Shown piece by piece: positions 9,512 through 23,666 of a stretch of DNA of 64,000 bases. The DNA lies in contig OY744532.1 of NCBI GenBank assembly GCA_963556195.1, positions 77,895,804-77,959,803 of the forward strand. Direction: 5' to 3'. The translations under genes were made by a program, and so were the position numbers. The notes beneath the pieces are model-generated. The model did not search any database, had not been told where the DNA came from, and saw only the letters and a program-made list of their open reading frames with translations. This stretch comes from Sepiola atlantica (lineage: Eukaryota; Mollusca; Cephalopoda; Sepiida; Sepiolidae). Each line of letters opens with the position of its first letter. Within the stretch, counting starts at the first letter, position 1.

Positions 9512-11003
9512 AGTTATCCATTACAATTTAACAGTTCATTTCAAATACAAAGAAAATAATTAAGTTCAATCATTTTTTAAGTAAAAAATACATAATTGTC
9601 CTTGTATCATGTTTATTTACTATTGTACTAATAAGTTATCAATTATCAAGTGTAAAAGCCACTCGAGGATAAGAGTTAATAAGATGGATAGATTTGTCAG
9701 TTGAATCATGAAGAATATTATGAGAGGATTGAAAATTATGAATGGAGTGAACAAAGTTTGATTACTTATGTCGCAAAAGAGTAATTCACTAATATTACTA
9801 GTTAAAAAAGATTAGGCTGACACAGACTTAGGGAAATCAATCTATCCCCACGAGTGATTAATCAGATAGGTGAACTGTTGGTCCAAAAGCAAAGTATGAA
9901 TTCAATTAAGGTTAAACACAAAGGCAGACCGGTCTAAATTACGATGACGTCACTTTTTAATCATTGACAAAGAAACGAAAGTTTCACTGAGTTGGTCCAT
10001 AGATTTTGAGCGAGACAGATCGCAAATTATGCTGTAAAACTTCGAGCCAGTTAAGAATCGCCGAATGCGAAATGCGAACGGGCTCCCCCTAAAGTGTCTG
10101 TTCGTCGAGTCCCATATTTGTCCTCTAGAATAATAAGTAATCTATCCCAGACTTCTAAGGGTGTGGTACGGACAGTTTCTCTCTATCTATCTATCTATCT
10201 ATCTCTAAATAAATAAATAATCTGTCCAGAAAAAATGAAATAAAAACTCTGAAACACAACGAATGTCTTAAGACTGCTTTCTTGGTCGAAGAAAGTTTTG
10301 TTTCACTAGCCAAACTGAAGAGGCCACTAGAAAGATCGTCATCATCATCACGACCACGACAACACGCAGAGAAATAAACGGCGAAGTAAAATAAAGGCAG
10401 CGACGATAGCGCCAATGGAAGAGAAGAAACAAGAAACCCACGGCAGTCAACCAGCAGCGGTGAAAGAGAAGAGGTAAAATGGCGGAAAGAGAAAAGAGTA
10501 AATTCACGCATTAAAGTTTTCTAACTTGTCATTTGTCGTTTGTAAAAAGGTAGACAGACTAAAGAATTGCACACACGCCTACGCAAACATTACGCGTAAA
10601 AAAATTATGGGAGCACTTCTATAATTATATGAAAGAATTGGACAATGATTAAACACACTGGCATGTAAAAGGAACTACTGATTGTTCACGCACACACGTA
10701 TAACAAACTTCCACACACTTTTTAAAAGAACTAAGATACGCGAAAAGGTGTATGTGAAAATGGAATAGAAAAATAGCTTTCAGCTTTTTAGTAACGTATT
10801 TTAAAAGTGGCAAAGTAACAACGAATTATTTGTTGACATTCGATTTTATTTTATTTTACAATCATATAACTTCCATACCCAAAATGCACCAAACATTGAT
10901 ATTATTGTTTTTGTTCCTATATCTTTGCAAAACTTAATGATGTTCTACAAAGTCAAAAACAACATTTTTTCTTCCACAAAACAACCAAACAATAAATATC
11001 TAT

Positions 11004-11007
<4 letters not shown>
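9509..11007. other. Noncoding region
   Basis: No gene recognised. It includes a short (TCTA)n run at about 10181-10205 followed by (AAAT)n. Low-quality open frames near 10190-10510 show no domain and look like chance. Confidence 0.4.

Positions 11008-11061
<54 letters not shown>
11008..11061. repeat. (TA)n microsatellite
   Basis: An uninterrupted TA tract of about 54 bp, abutting the tandem duplication to its right. Confidence 0.9.
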
Positions 11062-11063
<2 letters not shown>

Positions 11064-11265
11064 CTTGAAGCATAAGAGCTTTTACCAGGATGACCTGAAA
11101 GGTGTTGATATGCCGTAAAACAAAACAATCAAACGAAACATCATGAATAAATATTTGAAGATATAAAGAACTTGAAGCATAAAAACTTTTGCCAAAATAA
11201 CTGGATTCAGCTTTGAATAACCCGAAAAGGGTTGATATTCCGTAAAATTAAACAACCAAACCAAT
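11062..11265. repeat. Diverged tandem duplication, period about 107 bp
   Basis: Two units start GAACTTGAAGCATAA at 11061 and 11168 and both contain GGTTGATAT or GTGTTGATAT followed by CCGTAAAA. The end of the second unit runs into the CCAAA array. Confidence 0.75.
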
Positions 11266-11347
11266 CAAACCAAACCAAACTAAACCAAACCAAACCAAAT
11301 CAAATCAAACCAAACCAAACCAAACCAAACCAAACCAAACCAAACCA
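11251..11347. repeat. (CCAAA)n pentanucleotide microsatellite
   Basis: About 18 imperfect CCAAA/TCAAA units. It seems to have grown from the ACAACCAAACC end of the preceding tandem unit. Confidence 0.9.
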
Positions 11348-11458
11348 TCACATCACCATTAAAACAAAACGCAATTTTCTTTTTGATACGGTCTTTATTT
11401 TTAGTATTACTACTCGAATAGTCTGCATTTAATTAACAGTATCTTAAGCAAGCACACA

Positions 11459-11496
11459 CACCCCCACCCCCCACCCCCCCCCCCCCCAAAAAAAAA
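11459..11496. repeat. C-rich/A-rich homopolymer tract
   Basis: A CCCCCACCCC run followed by AAAAAAAA. Purely low complexity. Confidence 0.85.
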
Positions 11497-11638
11497 GAAC
11501 AAATCAGACACCGGACTCCAAGAACAACAATGAATGCTTCTATGTGTAACTTCTGGAAGGCAAAATAACTATACACAGTCGTTGTGTGTTCAAGCATGAA
11601 ACTATTTTGTGATTGCTTTTTCTTTATCATTTCAGAAT

Positions 11639-11802
11639 AATACTTAAACCGTGACATCGAAAGCAGAAATAAATGGTAAAATATTGGAAGAAAGATTTTA
11701 AAAAAAACATTGAAAATATCGTCAGTGTTTTTTTTTATTTTTTATCTTTTTTCCAATATCTTACCATTTCTTTCTGTTTTTCATGTCACGGTGTAAGTAT
11801 TT
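11639..11802. repeat. Inverted repeat, MITE-like hairpin
   Basis: The arms of about 70-80 bp pair around 11720. Left AATACTTAAACCGTGACAT matches the complement of right ATGTCACGGTGTAAGTATT, and the TGGTAAAATATTGGAAGAAA arm matches TTTTCCAATATCTTACCATT. No open frame lies inside. It is probably a small non-autonomous DNA element or a foldback. Confidence 0.7.
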
Positions 11803-12679
11803 TTCAGAATATTTTTTTGTGATTTTTGTAGATTGAGAAACATATTTCTACTTACATTTGTTTTTTTTGTTTGTTTTTTTTCGATTTCGTTTATTACGTT
11901 GTTTTCCTTTTTAGTCTTCATCTTTCTTCTCCGTAGATGTTTTCCTCTTTTATTTGTTCTTCTGTTCTTTTCTGCGTGACTTGCAAGATTCAAGCATCAC
12001 TGTTGTGTTTACTGCACCAATCGCAGATCCTTCTATCCATCCTTTTTTAGTGGAGTGTTCGTTAGACTGCGCCAAATAGCAGATGTAACGTGTGTTTGGC
12101 CCTTCAGATTTTTGCTGGGAAGGGGCCACATGCAAAAGTCTGTAAGATTCCTCAACTAGTTATGCGTGACGTTGTTTCTCATCATTATGTGTCACGGAAC
12201 CATCATCTTCGCTACATGAGACTGAAAAGAAACACTTGCTTGTCCATCTTCAGTTGATGAGTTCTCCTTGCCTTTCTGGAAGCATCTTTTCCTCGCAGAC
12301 GAGTTTATAAACTGGAAAACACGAACAGAAACTTTCATCGCTTATTTACTTGCCGTTGCACATTTTTCTAACTTATGTATCGTGGGGAGCTCTGAGACCC
12401 TTCCAATGAAAGCAAGTGTTGGTGACGTACTCGCTATCCAGTAAAATATTCGCGCTTCTTATTTTCATTCTGCCGAGAGGATATTCAATTTGTTTGTGTC
12501 TGTGCATACCTTATGACTTTGATTTATTGTTCAAATCGACCCACAACTCACAATATTGTTTTGCATTCCATCAATGCATTCTTAACTAAATTCCAAACTT
12601 ATCTTAAAACATTTTGATCATAATTTATATCAACACCGCCTGCCCAACATACAGAGGCAATCTCCTTACATATATAGGC
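11803..12679. other. Noncoding region
   Basis: No supported gene. A few short open frames exist but none has a recognisable motif. Confidence 0.4.

Positions 12680-12760
<81 letters not shown>
12680..12760. repeat. (TAA)n microsatellite at the 5' side of a LINE
   Basis: About 27 perfect TAA units that end directly where the LINE-derived sequence begins. Confidence 0.92.
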
Positions 12761-15074
12761 TGAGAGAGAAGACTTAGACGAGCGTGTGGAGATAAGTGAA
12801 CTTGATGTAGTTGAATAAAAGTCGATGGTAGAAGCAACAACAAACTCTGAGAGCGAAAATATTGTAACTAATGGTAATCAGACGGTTTCCACCGATGCAA
12901 TCGTAAAACATATGATAGAACATGGGATGACAGAAGAAGATATTGATATTTTCAAATTGTTAGACAAGAAGCTAAGAGCTGGCAATTCAGAACAGCCGCC
13001 AAATCTGAGATGTGTCAACAGGAACAGATTTAAAACTGTCACGGCCAAAGTAAATGAAGTCTATCCATTTTTATTAATAAATAATATTGATCAGTGTAAT
13101 AAAGTTATTAAAGCTGTTGCCAATACTGTATCAAATCTACTCGGAGTAGAAATACCGAAAAAACGAAGTAAAAAAAGCCCTGGCGGAGGACACGTTTTAA
13201 TATCAGATAAAACAACTTAGAAAGGATTTGAGTAAAGTGAAAGCTGTCCAAAATGGCGAACTAAAAAGTCAGAGCGCTAATAAAAGACTAATCCGTAAGT
13301 TTTACATACACCGAAAAGGTATCAAGTGTTTAATTGAAGAACTGAAATAGCGGGTCGTACCTAAGACTGCTAAAGTTAAACGTTACAGCGACAGAATTGA
13401 GCAGTATAGACAAAACAGACTGTTTGAGAAAAACCTGAAACTTATTTTTGAACAACTAGAAGGAACTGAAAGAGGGAATGACGTTATACCTGATGCTGAC
13501 TAATCTAGTGCATTATGGAAAGGCATTTGGTAAAAGAAATTAAAGCATCAAGATGATGCAAAATTGATCAAAGATATTGAAAGGGAGGGGTCCTATAGAG
13601 TAGAAGGGCAAACGAATATAACAGTCACCGTTGAGATGTTAGAAGGAGTGGGTTAAAAACTTTCAAATTGGAAAACATCTGGACTTGCGGCTATTCACCT
13701 ACGTCTTGCAGAAATGATAAATGACTGTTTGACGACAAGTAGCTTCCCTAAATCGCTGACAAAGGGCACCGCAGTTTTGATCATAAAAGATAAAACAAAA
13801 GGGGGTGAAGTGACAAACTTTAGACCGATCACTTGCCTCTCAGTTATGTGGAAACTTTTCACTAGCATATTGTCGGAAAGTATTTATGGTCATTTGGACC
13901 AAAACAATTTGCTGCTTGAGGAACAGAAAGGCGACCGAAAAAAATCACACGGCACCAAAAATCAACTTCTGATCGATAAAATGATCCTAAAAACTGCAAA
14001 CGAAGAACTACTGACCTTGCCATGGGGTGGGTGGATTATAAGAAAGCATTTGACATGGTCCCTCATTCATGGATACGTAAATGCTTCAGGGGGTGTTGCA
14101 TTAGGCAAAGTTAAAATCAGGAGAGGGGTTTTCCAGGGCGATAGTCTTTCACTTTTGCTTTTTTCATTAGTTTGATCCCAATGACACTTCTCTTATGTAA
14201 TTTGAAGGCAGGATATGGTATTGAGAAAGGGCTTCCTACAGTCAACCACTTACTATTCATGGATGACTTAAAAGTTTTTGGAAAGAATGAAACCCAACTT
14301 GATACCCTAATGAACACGGTTACATTATTTAGTGACAACATACGAATGGAATTTGGCATCACTAAATGTGTCATTCTTGTGAGAAAAAGGGGTAAACCTG
14401 TCCACTTAGATGGTCTTGAACTCCCAGACAGATCTGATAAAGAATGTAGACAGTAAAAGGGGCTACAAATACTTGGGAATTCTGGAGGCGGATAAGATTA
14501 AAAACAAGGGAATGAAAACCCAGGTCACAGCTGATTACAACAGAAAAGTAAGTAGTAATCTTAAATCACACCTCCACAGTCGAAATACAATCTATGCTAT
14601 CAATGCCTGAGCAGTGGCTATCATTCGATACACTGCCGGTATACTTTACTGGAATGTAGATGAACTAAAATGTTTGGATACCAAAACACGGAAAATACTT
14701 GCAATCTATGGAGCTATTACAAAGAAAGGAGATGCAGATCGATTGTATCTACCTAGAAAGGAAGGTGGTCGAGGTCTACTTAGTGTTAAAGATGTTGTAA
14801 ATATAGAAGAAGGTTGTCTATATAAATATATTTCGGAAAGTAATGAGATTCTTCTTCGTGAAGTGAAAAGAGAGAAAATACTAAGAATTGGGGTGAAAAA
14901 GAATTAAAGGTTACAAGAGAGAGGGTTAAAATTATTTAGAAAGAAACTACACAGTGTATTCTTTAAGAATACTGCATTTAGAGATAATGACAGATGGAAA
15001 TGGTTGGTCAGAGGTGATCTCAAAAGATCTACCGAGAGCACCTTAATGGTATCTCAGGAACAAGCCACCATAAA
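12761..15074 (+). pseudogene. Old R4/Dong-like LINE copy, many breaks
   Basis: A degenerate relative of the LINE at 19.6-23.6 kb. A 131-residue N-terminal piece starts at 12825. After several stops come RQNRLFEKNLKLIFEQLEG at about 13410 and RT motifs FRPITCLSVMWKL (about 13820), WVDYKKAFDMVP (out of frame, about 14029) and FQGDSLS (about 14132). LLFMDDLKVF, a YMDD-like catalytic box, lies near 14250, then GYKYLGILEADKI and DADRLYLPRKEGGRGLLS (about 14730). Sequence between the WVDYKKAFD box and FQGDS is shorter than in the sister copy, so there is an internal deletion. It ends at TESTLMVSQEQA, just before the endonuclease, where a different copy begins. It is far too broken to be active. Confidence 0.85.
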
Positions 15075-15525
15075 ATCTACAGAAATTAAAGATAAGATTG
15101 GAAAATACCTGAGAAGAACAAGGAACCATTTAGAAATGAAATTATATAGCAGAAATCTAGTAAAAGGAATATATACCTTGGCAGTACCACGAATAAGATA
15201 TTCTGGACCATTCATATGATGGACTTAAGAAGAACTCAGGCACCTTGACCGGAAGATTAGAAAATTAATGACCATGCACAAAACACAACACCAAAAGGGC
15301 GATGCGGATAGATTTTACGTGAATAGAAACGAAGGGGGGAGAAGACTGCTAAGTATAGAAGACTGTGTAGAAGACTCAAAAAAAGAGCTGGAGAAATACA
15401 TAACTCAGAACACACAAAGGCTAATCACCACAGCAAGAGACACCGTCCCAATGAACAACTCGAGAAGCACCGAAAACAAGAACAAAAATACCAGAACAGA
15501 AAAGTGGGAAAAACTGCTACATGGA
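15075..15525 (+). pseudogene. Second LINE fragment, truncated at both ends
   Basis: From about 15075 the reading jumps back by roughly 170 residues in the LINE map and matches the younger subfamily: TEIKDKIGKYLRRTRNHLEM, YSRNLVKGIYTLAVPRIRYS, GDADRFYVNRNEGGRRLLSI. This aligns with about 21965-22430 of the copy at 19.6 kb. It breaks off at KWEKLLHGH, well before the endonuclease, directly at a giant microsatellite. Stops are present (for example after SGPFI at about 15217). 3' truncation is not normal for target-primed insertion, which suggests a later deletion or recombination at the microsatellite. Confidence 0.85.
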
Positions 15526-16338
<813 letters not shown>

Positions 16339-17600
16339 TGGGTAGATATACAAATGTTATATTTATTGTGAATTTTAATTTTAACTAATAAGAAGCCTCT
16401 GAGATTTCAATTCGGGGTCGGGAGATAATATTTTTTGCGTTTTGAGTTGAACGTTATTAACCCCCCCCCCCTCTCTCTCCAAAAAGAAGCTTGTCACGTT
16501 AGAGATATAGAACAACATTGACCGTCATTTTTCAGCTGGCGATAAACATTTCAAGTCTCGAGCGTATGAAATGAATACGTATTTTGGGTAGATATACAAA
16601 TATATATTTATTGTGAATTTTAATTTTAACTAATAAGAAGCCTCTGAGATTTCAATTCGGGGTCGGGAGATAATATTTTTTGCGTTTTGAGTTGAACGTT
16701 ATTACCCCCCCCCCCTCTCTCTCTCTCCAAAAAGAAGCTTGTCACGTTAGAGATATAGAACAACATTGACCGTTATTTTTCAGCTGGCGATAAACATTTC
16801 AAGTCTCGAGCGTATGAATTGAAGACGTATTTTGGGTAGATATACAAATGTTATATTTATTGTGAATTTTAATTTTAACTAATAAGAAGCCTCTGAGATT
16901 TCAATTCGGGGTCGGGAGATAATATTTTTTGCGTTTTGAGTTGAACGTTATTACCCCCCCCCCCTCTCTCTCCAAAAAGAAGCTTGTCACGTTAGAGATA
17001 TAGAACAACATTGACCGTTATTTTTCAGCTGGCGATAAACATTTCAAGTCTCGAGCGTATGAATTGAAGACGTATTTTGGGTAGATATACAAATGTTATA
17101 TTTATTGTGAATTTTAATTTTAACTAATAAGAAGCCTCTGAGATTTCAATTCGGGGTCGGGAGATAATATTTTTTGCGTTTTGAGTTGAACGTTATTAAC
17201 CCCCCCCCCCCCAACTCTCTCTCTCTCCAAAAAGAAGCTTGTCACGTTAGAGATATAGAACAACATTGACCGTTATTTTTCAGCTGGCGATAAACATTTC
17301 AAGTCTCGAGCGTATGAATTAAAGACGTATTTTGGGTAGATATACAAATATATATTTATTGTGAATTTTAATTTTAACTAATAAGAAGCCATTGAGATTT
17401 CAATTCGGGGTCGGGAGATAATATTTTTTGCGTTTTGAGTTGAACGTTATTAACCCCCCCCCCCTGTCTCTCCAAAAAGAAGCTTGTCACGTTAGAGATA
17501 TAGAATAACATTGACCGTTATTTTTCAGCTGGCGATAAACATTTCAAGTCTCGAGCGTATGAATTGAAGACGTATTTTGGGTAGATATACATTTGTAAAT

Positions 17601-17602
<2 letters not shown>
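16339..17602. repeat. Tandem satellite, ~245-bp unit, five copies plus stub
   Basis: Units begin TGGGTAGATATACAAAT at 16339, 16585, 16833, 17078 and 17333, with a partial unit from 17578. Each carries TTCGGGGTCGGGAGATAATA, a poly-C tract followed by TCTCTC, and ATTTCAAGTCTCGAGCG. Unit length varies between 245 and 255 bp, almost entirely in the C-tract and TC-tract. Copies are otherwise nearly identical. I see no coding frame. Confidence 0.95.

Positions 17603-17688
<86 letters not shown>
17603..17688. repeat. (TA)n(TG)n compound microsatellite
   Basis: A TA tract passes directly into a TG tract, immediately after the partial satellite unit. Confidence 0.92.
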
Positions 17689-19437
17689 AATTTGTTCAAT
17701 ATAGACTGAATGTTTGATAACTTTGCGTCAATTTATTAGACAAACATAGGAGGGGAATCTATCATCTTTCTTTATTTTTTTATTTAAGAATATCCTAGAA
17801 AACTTATACTATGTAATTAGGTAACATATATATATATATATATGTATGTATATATATATGTGTGTATGTGTATGTATGTGTGTATTAGGTACGTGCAAAA
17901 TCAATGGCCGATTCCCAAAATGTAAAAACATTTTGACCCTTCCTTCACTTAAATATTCAGGAAATCAACCAGATTTTATGAAATTTTCAATATTTATTAA
18001 TCCACAATCACGGAATATAATGAAACCATTTTTTTTTGCTTTTAAATCTGGGTGAAAACATTTTTTTTTAACACAAAATACACCTTTACTAAAGTTATAA
18101 TTTTGTATATTAATAAAAAATACAATTTTTTTTTTTTTTTCTTTTAATAAAAATAAAGCATTGTAAGGTTAACAATTAAAAAAACATATTTAAAAAAATA
18201 TATATATTTTGTATATTACGAAAAAGACCCCCAAATACCGTGTTAACAAAATCACTATAACTCGAAGAAAAATTAATTTTTGTAATTAGCGATATTATTG
18301 TTTAATCAATATTTTCACAAAAAAAAATAATATAATTGCAAAAAATATTTCATGTGATTTTAATGATTAGAATTTCTGGGAAAATAAAAAATGCGACATA
18401 ATTATATATTTTCCCTTTCATACATGAACGTGTGTCATCAGCGCAATTTTTTTTTTTTTCAATGTATACATTGTCAGTGTAGTCATTAATTTTAATTTAC
18501 TTTTTCACACTTAAAATAAAAAATACACTTTATTTTAAAAAGAATCAATGTAATTTATCGTTACGACACGTTAAGAATAAATCGAGTAACTAAAGTTTTA
18601 AATCATGTAAAAAAAATGATAAAATTGACGCAGTTCGTAACGTAAAAATAATTTTCAACATTTAAAAGTTTTATTTCAAATTCTAAGAAAAAAAATTGGT
18701 AAACAGATGTCATCAATAATTAAAAACTAATACTAAGTTTAATATGAACCTCTTTTGTTAAAAATAAAATAAGATGTTAATTGCGTACACTCACAAATAT
18801 TTTAATTAAATAAGCATTTCCCTTTTTATTATAACAAAATAAGGGTATTTAAATTTGTTTGTAGCGTTAAAAAGAATAAAGAAATTAATGGATAATAATT
18901 TTTCAACTTCTATAAATTATTACAAAACCATTTTTATATATAAAGTTAAAAATGATAAATTATAACATTTTTTTTTCTTCCATATATTTTGCATAGCGAT
19001 AGTCAATTGGTAAACAAAGTTGTTTGCCGATTATGTGACGCCGGATTTTACTCATTTATGACTTTTGGGGGTATAATTTTCCTAACTTTTAGTAAAATGT
19101 GGGATTTTTTTTTTTACTCAATATCTTATGACTTTAATTTAATAATTATCTTTGAAATAGTTCCCAAAAACTTATATTTATCTTTCAAGGGATTTTTACA
19201 AGTAATTTTCCCAAAGTTCAAAATTCACTGCATTTTGGGGGTTTTCAGCCGCCGTGATTACATAATTTATTTATTTTTAACACGTAAATATGCAGTTTTT
19301 TTTTTTTGTTTTTTTTTTAAGATTACGTTTAGGCTTTTATCTTTCAAACACAAGAGGCGGCCATTTTTGCACGTGCCTGGTGTGTATATGTATATGTGTA
19401 TGTGTATGTATATATATATATATATATAATTATTATC
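17689..19437. other. AT-rich noncoding region
   Basis: Very AT-rich with many T and A homopolymers and a short TA/TATG tract near 17825-17885. Open frames at 18989-19429 have no recognisable domain and follow base composition. Confidence 0.45.
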
Positions 19438-19552
19438 TTTTTTATTTATTTATTTATTTATTTTTATTTATTTATCAATTATTCATTATTATTATTTATT
19501 TATTTATTTTTTATTTATTTATTTATTTATTTATTTTATTTATTATTTTTTT
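19438..19552. repeat. (TTTA)n microsatellite
   Basis: Imperfect TTTA/ATTT repeats just upstream of the LINE at 19.6 kb. Confidence 0.9.
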
Positions 19553-19589
19553 TTTTCGTAAATGTTTCTTTATGTATGTGTGATAGTGC

Positions 19590-22500
19590 ACCTTGAACCT
19601 CATGAAAATGAGAGAAACACTATCCCTGTGACAGGATCACAGGTAAACTAAGCCTGGGCCTGGTGTTGCCACAAACACTAAACCATGATAAATGTCTATA
19701 AACACAAATAAACGCCGTGGGACTCAGAAGAAAGATCTGAGTGTCATGATGGGCAGGTGCTCTCTCGATGGCCAACATGGGGGACCCGGTCCGCATCCTG
19801 CGAATGTTGGCCCTTCTCATTTCAGAAACAAGACAACGGACAAGAACCAGGTAAGTAACCTCTCTGATTCCAGGTATGTCAAGGACACAGACCAGAGACA
19901 AGTAAACCAGAGCGAAAACAGCAAACTGGAAAGATATAGACAGAAATGGACCATGAAAGAGAACAGACTGGTGATGGAGTGCTACTATAAAAGCCGCTAC
20001 CCTATAGAAAGAGGCTACCGAAAACGAATGAAACATCTCTGGGACATTGCTAGTGACCCACATACAACGGAACAAAGGATAGCAGATCAAGCAAGACAGA
20101 TTCTCAAGCGAGGATGGTTCTCGGAGATTGAACTGACGGAAATCAGACAGAAGGCTAATGGCGAAACGGAGCAAGAAACACCACCAAAGGAGAGACCACA
20201 GGAAGAGGACAGGCAAAACATACACACTGAAACTGAAGAGATTGAAGACTACGGAATCACAGAACCAGGGGAGATAGAAGACTGCGGAACCACAGAACCT
20301 GCTGAGATAGAACTCAACGAAAAAGAAGCAAGTGAAGTGGAGAACATAAGACGATACATGTTAGAAAACAAAACAAAACTCCCATCTCTCAGGAATGAAG
20401 TAGCGAAGAAATTACAAGCAGAAACAGAAAGAGTAAACAGACTCCTCACACACATCCCAACAGAAACTATTACAGACCTAAACAACCTGATATATGCAGG
20501 GGCAAAATCGGTAAGTATGAAACTAAGAAACGAAGAGAATGGACAAAAGAGAGGACCGACAAAACCGGGATGGGAAATCAGACTGGAAACCCAGATCACC
20601 AAACTTCGGAAAGAAGCTAAAACCGTGAACAGAAGGAAGGAAGACATGAAACGATTAAGAAGCAAAAATCAGAAACGCAAGGAAAAACTAAATGAGAAAC
20701 ATGAAGAAATAAAACAAAGGATAGCAGCAATAGAAGGAAGACTGAGACGATACAGGTACAAATCAGAACAGAGCAAACAGAACATGACCTTTGAAAACAA
20801 TGAAAGCCAGTTTCACAAAAACGTAAATGGAGAAAAAACAACGACAGAGCAACCGAACCCAACAGAAACAAAACAATTCTGGAGCAAGATATGGGAAGAC
20901 CCAAAAAACCACAACAAGAATGCCCAATGGTTGAAAAACATAAAAGATGAACTGCAAGAAATCGAAGAAGGAACCGAAACAGAAATCAACAAAGAAACGA
21001 TCAAGAAAACCCTAAAAAAAATGGCAAACTGGAGAGCACCAGGCCACGATGGAATACATGCATACTGGTTTAAAAAATTCACGACCCTGCATGAAAGAAT
21101 AGCGCAGAAACTGAGCGGATATATCCGCAAAACAGACATACCAGAATGGATGACGGAAGGAAGAACAACACTAATACAAAAAGACCCCAAAAAGGGAACG
21201 ACCCCCAGCAACTACAGACCGATAACATGTCTACCAATAATGTGGAAAATTCTCACAGCACAACTGAGAGAACAAATTTACCAATCCCTGGACAAACGTG
21301 GACTGCTCCCTGAGGAACAAAAAGGATGCCGGAAAGGACAAAGAGGTGCACACGATCTACTATACATTGATCAAAAGACTCTGAAGGAGGTGAAGAGCAG
21401 ACAAAAGAACATAACCATGGCATGGATTGACTACAAGAAAGCCTACGACAGAATCCCCCAAACATGGATAATTGAATGCTTAAAAATATACAAGATACCA
21501 GACAGGATTATTAATCTCATCCAGAAAGCAATGGAAACATGGAGACTAAAACTGACAGCCGGAGGACAATACCTGTCTGAGATAAAAATACAGAGAGGCA
21601 TTTTTTAAGGAGACTCTCTATCACCACTACTGTTTATAATAGCCATGATGCCACTCAACTACATACTCAGAAAGTGTGATGCCGGATACAGGTTTACGGA
21701 TACAGAACAAAGAATAAACCACCTGATGTACATGGATGACCTTAAACTGTTTGCAAAAAACAAAACAGAACTGGAAAAGCTGATAAACACAACCAGGATA
21801 TTCAGCCAGGATATCCAAATGGAGTTTGGAATAGAAAAATGTGCACTGCTAGAGATCAAAAGAGGAAAACTGGAAAAGACAGAAGGTATAGAACTCCCCA
21901 ACCAAGAGGAGATAGGGGCGCTAGGAGAACAAGATAGTTACAAATACCTGGGAGTTCTGGAAGCAGACACAATCAAATATACAGAAATGAAAGAGAAGAT
22001 TGGAAAAGAATATCTACGAAGAACAAGGAAACTCTTAGAAACTAAACTATATAGCAGAAACCTAGTAAAAGGGATAAACACATGGGCTGTATCACTAATA
22101 AGATACTCTGGACCATTCATAGGCTGGACCAAAGAAGAACTCAGGCACCTTGACCAAAGAACTAGAAAACTAATGACTATGCACAATGCACTGCACCCAA
22201 AAGACGACACGGACAGACTCTACGTGAAAAGAAATGAAGGAGGTAGAGGACTGGTAAGTATAGAAGACTGTGTGGAAGACACCAAAAAAGAGCTGGAGAA
22301 ATATGTCACCCAGAACACGGAAAGGCTGATCACCACAGCAAGAGACACCAGCCCAACAAACAACCCCGGAAGCACTGAACCCAGAAACAAAAAGACAAGA
22401 AAGGAAAAGTGGGAAGAAAAACAACTACATGGACGCTTTATAAGACTCACAAGCGATGAAGCCAATGAAAACAGCTGGGCATGGCTAAGAAAAGGAAACC

Positions 22501-23594
22501 TGAACAGAGAAACGGAATCTCTGCTGACGGCCGCACAGAACAATGCGATTAGGACAAACTTTATTAAAGCAAAGATAGATAAAACCCAGGAAAACAGCAA
22601 ATGCAGATTGTGTGGACAAAGAGACGAAACGATAAATCATATAATAAGTGAATGCAGCAAGCTAGCACAAAGGGAATACAAGAACAGACATGACAGCATG
22701 GGGAAAGAAGTACACCGGGAAATGTGCAAACAACTGAATTTCGAATATGCAAAAAAACGGTACACACACAAACCAGAAACTGTACTAGAAAACGAAAAAC
22801 ACAAAATCATATGGGATATGAATGTACAAACAGACAAACCCATAACAGCAAGGAGACCGGATATGATAATAATCAACAAGAAAGAAAAATCCTGCAAAAT
22901 CGTGGACTTTGCCGTTCCAGCAGACCACAGAGTGAAGATCAAAGAGACGGAAAAGAGAAGCAAATATACTGAACTTGCCAGAGAATTGAAAGGAATATGG
23001 AACATGAAGAAAGTCAGTATAACACCAATAATCATATGAGCACTAGGAACAGTCCCCAAAAACATGGAGAAAAGACTAGGAGAAATAGGAATCAAAGGGA
23101 TAACTGAGACCATACAAAGGACAGTAATGATCAAAACAGCTACAATCCTGAGAAATGTCCTCGAATGCGGAAACCAACCCACATAAGCAACGAATGGAGA
23201 ACAAACACATGGAAGCACAAAACAACAGAACCGGGGAAAATACAACCGCACGAGAGAGGCGCAAGCATAGGCTGACGCCACGAAAATTATGGACAGAGGG
23301 TCGAGGAGGGAAAGCGCAAAACCAGACCTCCACTGGAAGAGCGCGGACAGCTCTGGGACCTTGGGAAGGCTTGTTGCCACTCGGGCCCCAGAGGGACCAA
23401 TGGCCCTTATCAGCGGGAAATCGTTGGTAGGTGGCTGTTGCGATTACCGCAAGGTCATCAGCGGTGATGAACGAAAAGAGGTGGAGCATACTGGAGGCCT
23501 GAGGAGACTTGTTGTCACTCAGACTCCAGGGAATACCACAGGTTGTCGGGAGTGGGTGACCACTGACGATGACCAGTGTGATAACTCCTAGTGA
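19590..23594 (+). mobile_element. Near-complete R4/Dong-like LINE
   Basis: A roughly 4-kb non-LTR retrotransposon with one long frame, a ~400-bp 3' UTR and a 3' end that merges into a (TAA)n array. The element type rests on a single ORF with RT and a C-terminal restriction-like endonuclease rather than an N-terminal APE domain. Members of the R4 clade such as Dong are known to insert in TAA repeats, which fits the arrays found at this copy and its relatives. The 5' boundary is approximate. Confidence 0.85.
19692..23186 (+). pseudogene. LINE ORF: RT plus restriction-like endonuclease, two nonsense codons
   Basis: The frame opens at the ATG at 19692, directly after an in-frame TAA. It runs to 23186 with only two interruptions: TAA at 21606-21608 (RGIF*GDSLSP, where the family has Gln) and TGA at 23037-23039 (III*ALGTVP, where the relative at 24.1 kb has Gly). 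The N-terminal part has a basic WTMKENRLVMECYYKS block, then a Glu/Lys-rich coiled region. RT motifs are NYRPITCLPIMWKI, WIDYKKAYDRIP and LMYMDDLKLF (catalytic Asp pair near 21736). Downstream come a CX2CX8HX4C zinc motif (CRLC...HIISEC, about 22604) and RRPDMIIINKKEKSCKIVDF, the PD..D catalytic core of the restriction-like endonuclease. Length without stops is about 1165 codons. Two point mutations alone separate it from an open frame, so it is a recent casualty. Confidence 0.88.
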
Positions 23595-23620
23595 GTAAAT
23601 AATAATAATAATAATAATGG

Positions 23621-23666
<46 letters not shown>

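Noticed and set aside
18989..19429. A 146-codon frame in AT-rich DNA
   Set aside because: Phe/Ile/Tyr-rich with no motif; it fits the base composition and ends in a TA microsatellite.
19620..23380. Several minus-strand frames of 60-250 codons with Leu/Phe/Ser-rich, membrane-like sequence
   Set aside because: They are antisense shadows of the Lys/Glu-rich LINE ORF and end where its codon usage changes.
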